From positions 2,046,001 through 2,110,000 of the forward strand of contig JAGTXZ010000010.1 in assembly GCA_018398575.1 (NCBI GenBank): a stretch of 64,000 bases of DNA. Reading direction: 5' to 3'. The position numbers were made by a program, and so were the translations under genes. The stretch is from Ampelomyces quisqualis (lineage: Eukaryota; Ascomycota; Dothideomycetes; Pleosporales; Phaeosphaeriaceae). Positions 1 through 9,684 of this stretch are shown here, piece after piece (position 1 is the stretch's first letter; each line of letters begins with the position of its first letter). The notes under the pieces are model-generated. The model did no database searches and had not been told where the DNA came from. It saw nothing but the letters and a program-made list of their open reading frames with translations.

Positions 1-180
1 CGTCACCGACACGACACAACACGTGCTGCACCGCATCTCCACCCCGGAAGTCCCACGAGCTCGCGCACTGCCAGAGACACCGCTGCCCCAGACCTCGAGA
101 CGCTCCCTCTCAGCACCACACTCCCGACCGAAGCCACACGTACCAACATCCACCGCTGCCGCTCGGCGCCCGCCACAACC

Positions 181-1402
181 ATGGCGCTCGATACCTTCTT
201 CCACAACAAGATCGAGGCCATGAAGCTCGAGATCATACAGGGACAGGCCAAGCTGCGGCGACTCGAGGCTCAGCGGAATGACTACAACTCCAGGGTGCGC
301 TTACTGCGGGAAGAGCTGGGTTTGCTACAACAGCCGGGGTCTTACGTGGGCGAGGTGGTCAAGGTTATGGGCACCAAGAAGGTCCTCGTCAAGGTCCATC
401 CCGAGGGCAAATACGGTATGCTCACAGTCTGAACACTTGCAAACACTTGGGCGGCTAACGTGCATAGTGGTCGACATCTCGGACAACGTAGACATTAGCA
501 AACTCACCCCGGGCAAGCGCGTCACCCTGCTCAGCGACTCGTACAAGCTCGAGAAGCTACTCCCATCATCTGTCGACCCGCTGGTTTCCCTCATGATGGT
601 CGAAAAGGTCCCCGACAGCACATACGACATGATTGGTGGTCTGGACCAGCAAATCAAGGAGATCAAGGAGGTCATCGAGCTGGGTCTACAACATCCCGAG
701 CTATTCGAATCGCTCGGCATAGCGCAGCCAAAGGGTGTCCTGCTGTATGGCCCGCCCGGAACAGGAAAGACGCTCCTTGCGCGTGCCGTCGCGCACCACG
801 CCGACTGCAAGTTCATTCGAGTGTCTGGTAGCGAGCTGGTGCAGAAATACATTGGTGAAGGTAGTCGCATGGTCCGAGAGCTCTTCGTCATGGCACGAGA
901 ACACGCACCCAGTATTATCTTCATGGACGAGATCGACAGCATTGGCTCAAGTCGTGTGGAGGGAAGCTCAGGTGGCGACTCAGAAGTGCAGCGAACCATG
1001 TTGGAGCTGCTGAATCAGCTTGATGGTTTTGAGCCCACCAAGAACATCAAGATCATCATGGCAACAAATCGTCTCGACATTCTAGACCCCGCGCTACTGC
1101 GCCCTGGACGTATCGACCGAAAGATCGAGTTCCCGCCGCCAACTGTCGAAGCCCGTGCCGACATTCTTCGCATTCATTCCAGGAGTATGAACTTGACCCG
1201 TGGCATCAACCTCACCAAGATTGCAGAGAAGATGAACGGCTGCTCGGGAGCTGAGCTGAAAGGTGTCTGCACAGAGGCGGGTATGTACGCGCTGAGGGAG
1301 AGGAGAGTGCACGTCACTCAGGAGGACTTCGACCTCGCGACGGCCAAGGTACTCAACAAGCACGACGACAAGGCAACGAGTTTGAGCAAGCTCTGGAAGT
1401 AG
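181..1402 (+). CDS. RPT6: 26S proteasome regulatory subunit 8 (Rpt6/Sug1), AAA ATPase
   Basis: Exons are 181-415 and 468-1402, giving 389 aa, close to the roughly 405 aa usual for Rpt6. The 52-nt intron restores the conserved KYVVDIS reading across the junction. An N-terminal coiled coil (about residues 5-40) is followed by an OB-like region and the AAA+ module. Visible motifs are Walker A GPPGTGKT, Walker B IIFMDEID and the second region of homology RPGRIDRKIEF. The C-terminus LSKLWK fits the docking tail that inserts into the 20S alpha ring. Rpt6 is one of six ATPases of the 19S base, which unfolds ubiquitinated substrates and opens the 20S gate. The start codon sits in a good context (ACAACCATGG) and is the only in-frame ATG before the coiled coil. 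Identity is secure; Rpt paralogues are distinguished by the N-terminal coiled coil and tail. Confidence 0.97.
416..467 (+). other. RPT6 intron (52 nt)
   Basis: Donor GTATGC, branch-like GCTAAC and acceptor CATAG. Splicing joins phase-1 codon halves into a valine (KY-V-VDIS). Without splicing, the frame stops at the TGA at 430-432. Confidence 0.9.
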
Positions 1403-2189
1403 TCGAAGCCGGAAAGTTTTGCAACCCTTCTATAGCTCGTGGGATGCTCTTTGGCGTGTGTACAACAAGCATAGCGACACGAGACATGTCAAATTCATGA
1501 ATGTACTACTCAATATCCAGACTTTGCATTGTCCTCATGCTGCACTGACTGGTGATTTTGAGCTTCATGTTTAGGATGCGTGATGAACACGTAAATAAGT
1601 AATGGTGCTAGCTGTCAACAGCATGTAGAGACTCGCCCGGCAGAGCGCCTGGAGTATCTAACGCATGTTAGCTTCCCCTGTCCTTGTGGATTCGCGTGAT
1701 GATCGGCTCGCTCTAGTGCGGTTGGCCATATCAGCGAACCCTGTCTTGTAACGGCAAACGATTTCTCAGGTCATCTTCACTTCCCAACATCATCTGCAGG
1801 ATTGTCAACCAACTTCTATCCAGACGAAAGAGCGACGGGTCGTGGGATTAGTCACTGCAGAGTCACTGCAGGTGACAAGCTATAGTATTCTGGGCCTGCC
1901 TAATGTACTGCATCTCGCTATTGAGCAACTAAATCAATCATAAAACATCATCGGCGAAATGTTACGATTCTCGCAACTGACGTACCGGATTGACGAGTAC
2001 ATGGAGACGGCCATCGCGGCGCTCTTATTCTGAATCGCCCGCCATCCTCGAGTCTTGGATGAAGGATGAGTGCAGCACCAAAACCTCTGATGCTCATAGA
2101 AACGGCGATGGATATTGCGAAGCTCTTCAGAATGGCGATGATAAGGGCTCACACGTCAACGGTGAAGGTAACGCCAAGGGTCATCCAGA
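1403..2189. other. Intergenic, no gene seen
   Basis: This is the 3' region of RPT6 followed by non-coding sequence. The direct repeat GTCACTGCAG occurs twice near 1853-1875. Near 1995-2060 there are short reading fragments interrupted by stops; they may be the decayed 5' part of the relic that follows. Confidence 0.5.
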
Positions 2190-2748
2190 TCCCCTCTCCA
2201 GTCTCCAAACCACCTTCAACTTGCGAAATTCATACAATACGTCCTGCATCACCCATGCACCCTCGCCTCCTCTCCACTGATCCGCCATCATCTCGCCCTC
2301 AACCTGCCGTCATACCTCTTCGCGCACATGCGCCTAAAACTTCGACAACGCCTGCCTCAAAGCCCAGCGCTCCGAGACTCAAACTCACCGCACCCCATCT
2401 TACGCACTACCAAGCTACTTCGCATAGTCACCCAGCACCGATTTCAACCACACCAGCTGCCCGCTCACATTCCGCTTCGTCACTTGCCTCTTCAGCAAAC
2501 CCAGCCAGCCTTTTGCGACCGCGCACTGATCGAGTGTCGCGCAACACGCTGCGACTGCGAGGGGCCCGAATGAAGCGAAAAGTAACCTCACAGCGATTGC
2601 AGAATACGAGTTTAGGCTTATGGAGACTTTGTTTGATGCTTTGAAAGGGGCTGTCGCTGCGGATGGGATCGGGAGAGGTCGACGTGACGGATTTGTTCGG
2701 GCGGATGTCTTTCTTTGCTTTTGTCAACATTCTATTCCGTCGGTCTAA
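2190..2748 (+). pseudogene. Frameshifted gene relic, unknown protein
   Basis: One frame is open from about 2190 and reads a Leu/His-rich protein (LPSYLFAHMRLKLRQRL..., then FCDRALIE and RCDCEGPE) up to a TGA at 2571. Ignoring the single T at 2571 makes the frame run on as a coherent sequence (EEAKSNLTAIAEYEFRL, then METLFDALKGAV) to the TAA at 2746-2748. This looks like one ancestral coding sequence broken by a +1 insertion. No good ATG start is visible; the 5' end may be lost or lie in an unseen exon. I do not recognise the family. A sequencing or assembly error at 2571 is possible, in which case the gene would be live. Confidence 0.45.
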
Positions 2749-3074
2749 CAAGTTCCTCACGAAACCTTTTGCCTTTTAGCTCTACAACTTGTGCTTGCGA
2801 TTCTGAATCACTGTTCTTCGGGCATCGCAATTACTCGCGCGGAAAGGTAAGACTAATGCACTCCACGCCATCGCCCCCACGATTGCGTGAGCGGGCTTCC
2901 CGATAGCGTGATCACGTCGATCGCATTCGCGCATCCCGCATTTCGTTTCGATCCTCGCATTAGCGTTCCCGTTCGGACTACCTACAAGTACTTGCTTGTT
3001 TGTTGCACTGCGAGCTGGTTTACTCTGACACCATCACTCACGTATCGCGTAGCGCCGGCCTTGTGCAAGCCATC
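2749..3074 (+). promoter_or_regulatory. Upstream region of the SV2-like MFS gene
   Basis: A 326-nt spacer between the relic and the transporter start. It presumably holds the transporter promoter, but no clear TATA or other named element stands out. Confidence 0.3.
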
Positions 3075-5127
3075 ATGGCAGATTCGACGAAATTGGGAGA
3101 TGATCAGGGCGCGCATGAAACTGTGATTGCGCTCGATGAAGCCCCGGTTGCGGTGCTGGAAGAGGGATCGCTCGATCCGGTGTATGAGGCCAAGGCGAGG
3201 ATCTTGAACAAGGCGGTTCAAGACATTGGCATGGGCAAGTACCAATGGCAGGTAGGATGTTTCCCGAGGCACAATCTTGTGCGATTAGTATACTGACAAT
3301 TGCGACAGTTATTCGTCGTCATCGGGTTTGGGTGGGCAATGGACAATGTAACCTACTTCCAGCGCTTAAGAGTTGACAGGCAGCTAATAACACCGAATAA
3401 TAGCTGTGGCCCATTGTCACCTCCCTGATCCTACCAGCTGTGAGGACAGAATTCCAGCCGAAACGTGCACCTGTACGGATTCACATATCCGAACAATTCA
3501 TTGCGCGACAGACCTAATTTTGAATAGTTCCTCACTCTTGCGCAAAACATCGGTCTTCTCTTCGGCGCGGTTTTCTGGGGCTTTGGTTGCGACATCTTCG
3601 GGCGACGATGGGCCTTCAACGCCACGATAGGCATCACCGCCGTCTTCGGTATGATTGCAGCTGGTAGTCCCAACTTTGCTGCCATTGGTGTCTTCGCTGC
3701 ACTTTGGTCCGTTGGCGTTGGCGGGTAAGCATTGTTTACGGCAGTTTAGTATGCGCTGCATGTTCTAACTTTATGTACAGGAACCTCCCAGTCGACAGCG
3801 CCATCTTCCTCGAATTCTTGCCTGGATCGCATCAATATTTACTCACCATTCTCTCCATCGACTGGGCATTGGCTCAGGTCTTGGCTACTCTGGTCGCATG
3901 GCCTTTACTGGGTCACATGACCTGCGAATCCACCGACACCAACTGCACCAAGTCCGAGAACATGGGCTGGCGTTACTTTTTGATTGCCATGGGTGGTTTC
4001 GCACTACTCTTGTTTGCCGTCCGCTTTCTCGCCTTTACGATTTTCGAATCCCCCAAGTTTTTGATGGGCAAGGGCAAGGACGAAGACGCAGTCCGAATCG
4101 TCCACGAAGTCGCACGACGTAACGGCAAAACATCACCTCTGACGATCGAGCATCTCCAATCTTGTTCGAATATTGTTCCTGGTGGCGTGGCGCAGGTCGA
4201 CACGACTGCTGCTGCTGCTCTCAAGCGCAATTTGCAAAAGGTCGATGCATCCCACGTCAAGGCTCTCTTCGCTACTAAGAAATTGGCGTTCTCTACCACC
4301 ATCATAACCGTTATCTGGGCATCTATTGGCCTCGCCTATCCATGGTAAATACACCAACATCCCAATCTCCCATTCAATACCCCGCTAACTTGCTATGTAG
4401 TAAGTCCACACTACCACCTCACTTGATGACAAGTACCCACGAACGGCCTCCCACATCATCCCCTAGAACAATCCACATCCATTCCAGATCCAAGCCCACT
4501 AACCACAATCCCCAACTTATAGTATACAACGCCTTCCTCCCGTACCTCCAACAAGTCCGCGGCGCCGAATTCGGCGACGGCTCCGTCTACCTCACGTACC
4601 GCAACTCGCTCATCATCGCCGTCCTCGGCGTCCCGGGCTGTATCATCGGCGGCATCCTAGTCGAAACCCCCCGCATAGGTCGCAAGGGCACGCTATGTCT
4701 CTCCACGGTGCTAACAGGCGTGTTTCTCTTCGGCAGCACAACAGCCCTCACCTCCGCCGCGCTGCTGGGCTGGAACTGCGCCTACAATTTCATGAGTAAT
4801 ATCATGTACGCGGTTTTGTACGTCGTGCATCATCTCTCTCCTTACTCGCGGCAGATGTGTGTGTGTTGTTGTTGTTGTATGTCCCTGGCTAATCGATCAA
4901 CAAGGTATTCGTACACGCCTGAAATCTTCCCGACCAAAGACCGCGGAACGGGAAATGCCGTTACCGCGTCGGCGAATCGTATCTTTGGCATCATGGCGCC
5001 TGTGGTGGCCATGTATGCGAATCTCGAAACTGCTGCGCCCGTCTATGTCAGTGGTGCGCTGTTCATTGCTGCTGGTCTACTTGTGCTCATTCTGCCGTTC
5101 GAATCGCGGGGAAAGGCGAGTTTGTAG
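3075..5127 (+). CDS. MFS transporter, SV2/SVOP-like sugar-porter type
   Basis: Seven exons: 3075-3251, 3309-3347, 3404-3472, 3528-3724, 3781-4343, 4523-4817 and 4905-5127, giving 520 aa. It is a twelve-helix major facilitator of the fungal SV2-related group. Signature segments are GFGWAMDNLWP (helix 1), VFWGFGCDIFGRRWAF (loop 2-3 motif), GVGGNLPVDSAIFLEFLP (helix 4), the central loop ending FESPKFLMGKGKDEDA, and the C-terminal YSYTPEIFPTKDRGTGNA motif. The substrate cannot be told from sequence; related proteins carry sugars, acids or other small solutes at the plasma membrane. The start ATG begins the cytosolic tail MADSTKLGDDQGA. The intron between exons 5 and 6 appears to be two nested introns. 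Only their successive removal gives the family-typical junction GLAYP-L-YNAFLPYL; simple splicing does not. Confidence 0.9.
4344..4522 (+). other. Candidate [D1,2] spliceosomal twin intron (stwintron)
   Basis: The internal intron is 4345-4400 (donor GTAAAT, branch GCTAAC, acceptor TGTAG). Its removal joins G4344 to T4401 and so creates a perfect new donor, GTAAGT. The external intron then runs to the acceptor TTATAG at 4522, with branch ACTAAC. The resulting codon is T+TA, Leu, matching the family. No single GT..AG choice here gives both the right frame and the right residues; using only the first intron would insert about 41 low-complexity residues. Confidence 0.75.
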
Positions 5128-6044
5128 AGCGCCGCGTCTGGCTGCTTTGTACAGACGGATGGAGGGTTGGTAGGGGACGGACATGTCTTTGGTCGACGGT
5201 GAAGAATGTGCAGTGACGGATATGCTAGGCATGCAAAGAGTCATGCCACGGTCGAGTTCCGACTTGTCTACGGCGTCTTCGCCGCACATGGATCGCGTTT
5301 CCTGCTCGAGACATGTTTCGCCACTTCATTGTCTCCCCTCCCCGCCTTTCCCACCACGTCCCCGAGGTTCTCCGCGCCTTTCTCGTCTCGGGCAAGCAAA
5401 CACAATGACTGCATGTTGGTATCGTTGCTGTTAACGTAGCGTGGTACGGCGTGTGAATATGTTCGTATCCAGTGTAGCAGAAGGCGGATTTGTGTGGGCA
5501 GGCGCGCTCGACAACAATCTCTAACTAGGAATGGAGTGCAAAGATACGATGACAATTTGCTCGGCGAGAGAACGAACGGGCCGGTCACATGCACATGTTC
5601 TTCTCCACTTTCACAGCTTCATCGGCACATGTCAAGATTATGTTTGACTATCAAGCCAGTGCTTCCCCATCGATATTACAAGTTCCATATGTCATTGACC
5701 ATCAAGTGTGTAAGGAGGCTGCATTTACAGAATGACATTACAGAGTAATGCAAATAGAAGAACCCACCGTCCTTGTTAAACTCCGAGTAGAAGCAACCGA
5801 ATAAGAAAGATGTTGTGGCGCCCCCATCACACAAGCACAAGTGTGAGCGAAGCTGTCTGTCGCAAAGCCTTTGTAATCTTTCTGTCAGATCCAAAGCCAA
5901 CTCTGCCGCATACGTTTCCTGCCCAATCCCTACAGAACGAGCGTTGTTGTCAACTCAAAGGTCTCGCCAGCACTCAAGCGAGCGTTCTGTGTTGCAAGCC
6001 TCGCCTTCCATATTCCCCTCTCTGCTCCAGCTCCCTCAGACCCC
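5128..6044. other. Intergenic between convergent genes, no gene seen
   Basis: This is the 3' flank shared by the MFS transporter (+) and the SEC4-like gene (-). Only short, non-conserved reading frames are present on either strand. Confidence 0.5.
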
Positions 6045-6813
6045 CTAGCAGCACTTGCCGCCCATGCCACCACCATTCGAGTCTCCGGTTTGCCCCACGT
6101 CCACCTTTGGTCCTGCCGCCGGGTCTGTCCTCGCGCTGTCTATCAACCTCTTCTTGATGTCCCCTGCAAGCGAGTAGAAGGCCTTGTCGACGTTGATGTT
6201 GCTTTTGGCCGAGACTTCGAGGAACGGAATGCCGAGTTCGTCTGCGAGGGCCTGGCCCTGTTCTGTGGAGACGGCGCGCTTCTCTTCCCAGTCGCATTTG
6301 TTGCCGATGAGGATCTTGTTGACACCTTCGGTTGCGTGCTGCTCGACGTTGGAGAACCATGTGCGGATGTCTGGTGGTGTGTTAGTTTTGCCCTGTCCCT
6401 GTCCAGACTGAGCCTGTGTGGTGCTAAGGATGACGTACTGTTGAAGCTCCTCTCGTCCGTGACATCATACACCAGCAGAATACCCATGGCGCCCCTGTAA
6501 TACGCAGTGGTGATGGTGCGGAAGCGCTCCTGGCCGGCCGTGTCCCATATCTGCAGCTTCACGCGCTTGCCGTCGAGCTCGATGGTCCGGATCTTGAAGT
6601 CGATGCCAATGGTGGTGATGAAGGACGGCGTGAATGAGTCTTCACTGAACCGTAACAGACAGCATGACTTGCCCACCCCGGAGTCGCCGATTAGCAGGAG
6701 TTTGATCTGGACGAGAGGGTCAGCCTGGACACGTGGGGGGCGTGGTGGTGCTGCAGCCGAGGCAGACACGGCGGGCAGCTCACGAGAAAGTCGTAGTTTC
6801 TTGTTCCCGCCAT
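6045..6813 (-). CDS. SEC4: Rab GTPase SEC4/Rab8 type (SrgA-like)
   Basis: Exons on the minus strand are 6813-6784, 6706-6439 and 6370-6045, giving 207 aa. The start MAGTRNYDFL splices directly to IKLLLIGDSGVGKSC, the usual fungal Sec4 beginning. G boxes are all present: P-loop GDSGVGKS, effector loop TTIGIDFKIRT, WDTAGQERF, GNKCDWEE and EVSAKS. The tail ends GGKCC for double geranylgeranylation. Sec4-type Rabs drive docking of post-Golgi secretory vesicles at the plasma membrane through the exocyst, which matters for hyphal tip growth. The residues RAVSTEQGQALADELGIPF fit the Sec4/Rab8 branch rather than Ypt1. Donors GTGAGC and GTACGT are used. Upstream lies a strongly pyrimidine-rich coding-strand leader. 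Confidence 0.95.
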
Positions 6814-7219
6814 GACGAGCTGTGTGGAGTTGCAGGCTGCGTAGTCGAGAGTTGAGGCGGGCGATAATGCGCGCGGTGGGCGGTGAGGGGAAAGCCGGCA
6901 GGTGTGGAGGAGGGGGGGGGGGAAGGGGGGGTGGTCGATGGTGTATTTCGTAGGGGGGGGAGGGGGGCGCAGGTCAAGGCGCAAGGTGCGGTGTACGAGG
7001 ACAGGCGGATGGTCGTCACGGGGCGGGCGCAGGCAGCTCAGCGAACGGCGTTGGGGGCGATCCCAGGGTTCGGGCGGGCGTCGACGTTGTAGGTAGCGTC
7101 GGCCGCCAAGCATTCAAGCGCCGTCACTGCGCTGCCAGAGCATCAAAGCAGGCGGTGGCGACGGCTGCAGAAACCGCTTAATCATCTGCATCACTCGTAT
7201 ATTCATCGTGTACGCTGCC
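6814..7219. other. Spacer: SEC4 upstream region and NCA2 3' flank
   Basis: About 400 nt with no gene. It holds the pyrimidine tract noted separately. Confidence 0.5.
6905..6968 (-). promoter_or_regulatory. C-run/pyrimidine tract upstream of SEC4 (G-runs on + strand)
   Basis: Several runs of 6 to 12 G on the plus strand (6912-6967) correspond to CT-rich sequence on the coding strand, about 100-155 nt before the SEC4 start. Pyrimidine tracts are common in fungal promoters and leaders. The plus strand could also fold as a G-quadruplex; that is inference. Confidence 0.5.
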
Positions 7220-9325
7220 CTAAGTGAGCCACTTGGAGTACGCCCACCGGATTCTATCAACCACCTTCTGCTGCCTCTCCAGCCCACTCCGCACGTCAAC
7301 GAGCTCATCGACTTCCACCAGGAAATCGTGGAAGATGCGCCTCGGGAGTATGCTGCTGGCGGCTTGTCTCAGGGAGTGCACTTCGCAGAGCAACAGACCA
7401 TGATCTTGGTACGACATCTCTCCAAATTCGGTTGGCGTTGCACTCGTGAGGATGCGGTCAATGTTCCGCAGAACGAGCAGGAGCTTGCCTTGTCGCGCCC
7501 ACTGTTGCACGCCCTTGCGACTGCTGAACACACCCATCATCCACCTATACACGCCGATGCTGACAAGCACACCGGGCGTCAACCCAATGAAGCCAAAAAG
7601 CAATTCTTGGCTCTTGAGGATGCTGTCGATGCCGCTCATGGCGAGTTCAACGTCGACCTTGGTCTTCTGCACCTGGATCAGCAGCGCGCTGGCCAAATTA
7701 CCAACGATCGCTCCCTTGACAGGGCTTTGAATGTCTTTTTCGTACGATCTTAGTACAGCCGTCAAGTCTCCCTCTCGGACTTTTGCTCTGATGTCTGCAA
7801 TCTGCGACTCGTTCAGAGCTGCGCCTTCGGGGTTCTTGATTGCAAAGTCGACAACCATGCGCTCTAAGCTTGCGCGGTCTGTTTCGAGGCTGCGCTTGCT
7901 CATGATGGACACCTCGCTGTCCTCGTCATGTCGAATTGTACCAATGACCTTCTTCGTGGGCTCCACCACCCAGTTTGACCAGAAGTCGATGACTGTTTGC
8001 CCAAATTCCCTGATCCAGGTGAGCATCTCTTCCCGTCGATTGAAGACAATGCGGAATATGGTTGTAGAGGAGACGAGGAGAATGGTTGCAGGTAGCCAGT
8101 AGCGGATTAGTCGAGAAGGCCGGCCATTGTCTTTTACCACCGCGTTGAAATTCGTCGTGTACGTAGGCAATGCATGGTTTAACAAGTTTTGTAGTCGCCC
8201 GGCAACGTCGCGTGGCTTCAGTGTGGTTGCTGTTCTTTCACCAGAGGGTTCATGCAATTCGTAGTATTGGTCATCCTGGGTAATGTTCGCAACCGAGTCG
8301 TCGAACTTGTCGATCGAGAGTTCTGCGGTGTTGACGCTTTGGATAACAGCATCCATGAGCGCGATTGTCTTGGAAACCACACTCTTCCAGCGATGATTGT
8401 TATCCTGCGCGCCCAATAGTCCTGGTGTCTGTGCACCGTCGCCTTCGGTGCTGGTACATGTCAGCACCGAGCATGCCGCACCACAGGAACATTACAAACC
8501 TGTCATTGCTGAGCCCTTCGCCGAGAAGTACGCCCAGCGCATTGGCATTGACCAGTCGGATCTTCTTCAAAGCTGCGCGTTTCCTCCTGCCCTCATTTCT
8601 GACCATGGCAAGTGGGCTGACCACTCCTCGCTGGATATTGGCAACGCTTCTTTGCTGCACAGAGTCCTTGACCAGCGCGTAGAACTGGGTCCAGCCATCA
8701 GCCAAGTGTCCCCCTCTCGACCGCACATCATGGTATATCTCCTGCGACCAATTCCACAAACGAATGGGTGATGTTTGAATCGAGTAGAGGCCAGCAAAGC
8801 GATAGGTGCTGAGGACGTCATCCCAGTACCAAATGTCGTCTTCAAGCGGGATCGTCTGTTCCAGGATGGTGTTCAGCACCTGCCCGTATGCTTGTGTCGT
8901 AGCCTTGCTCAGCAGCAGCCATTCGAGTTCATGTTCATAGCTCGCATTCTCTCTTGTCTCGTCGTCGTCCGTTTGCCCGCTTGCATCTTGCGCAAACCAT
9001 TGCGTGCATGTTGAACAGCTGCTCGATAGCTCGGCCCGCTGCAACGTCTCGAGTATCCTGTATCCTGGCACAAGACTCAATTTAGAGCTTGTCGTCGTCG
9101 ATAGACTCTTGATCAGATTCTGCAGATGGGCAATGCGCGCGGTCTTGGCCGGATCATGTGCTTCCTCTGCGGTCAGAGTCGAAAAGCTTCCTCCAGCCTC
9201 TGTCGTCGAAAGCTGCAGCCGGTCGAGCTGGCTGTCGATGCGGCGGATTTGGCTGGTCCAATCTAAGCCCAACGCACTCTGCTAAATGCTCCAAGGGATA
9301 TGACTTACTCGACCACGAAAGACAT
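7220..9325 (-). CDS. NCA2: Nuclear control of ATPase protein 2 (Nca2), mitochondrial
   Basis: Exons on the minus strand are 9325-9309 (only 17 nt), 9252-8500 and 8450-7220, giving 666 aa. The tiny first exon supplies MSFVVD, which splices to QIRRIDSQLDRLQLSTT, the characteristic Nca2 N-terminus. The second exon on its own has no ATG in this position. Two hydrophobic stretches (RYWLPATILLVSSTTIFRI, then LLFGFIGLTPGVLVSIGVYR) flank a soluble central region. The C-terminal block GLLLCEVHSLRQAASSILP is strongly family-like. In yeast, Nca2 is needed with Nca3 for correct expression of mitochondrially encoded ATP synthase subunits 6 and 8; the protein sits in the mitochondrial membrane. Introns are 56 and 49 nt. 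Confidence 0.92.
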
Positions 9326-9684
9326 GGTAAACGCCGCGTTGGCGCCGGAGTGAATGGTGCAACGATTGTTTGGTTCGCACACGATCGGAGCCAGGATGAC
9401 GCGCGCCTACCCGGTCGGGAAATGATAGGAATGACGTCGCACTCAACTCGTCTAAAATCAAATTGTGCGATGATTCACGCTCCATTAGCGGATTTAACAG
9501 ATCAGACAATAAGCATGGAAGAATAGTAATTTGGTCAGCTTTTATTTACTGCATTATCCGCCTTCGCTCCAGGACCTGCACGGACAAGATCTTCAATGCC
9601 CATATTTCCCACAAGCAATGCAATTACAAAGACAACCCAACAGAGTAGAGGTATGTACGATATTCCGCTGCGACGAAAAATTGT
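9326..9684. other. Spacer between NCA2 start and CFEM gene 3' end
   Basis: A 359-nt stretch holding the NCA2 upstream region. No gene or clear element is seen. Confidence 0.5.

Noticed and set aside
325..999. 224-aa open frame on the minus strand
   Set aside because: It is antisense to the RPT6 ATPase domain and mirrors its codon pattern; no independent signals.
4858..4880. TG/TTG run
   Set aside because: Lies within the last intron of the MFS gene; a simple low-complexity stretch.
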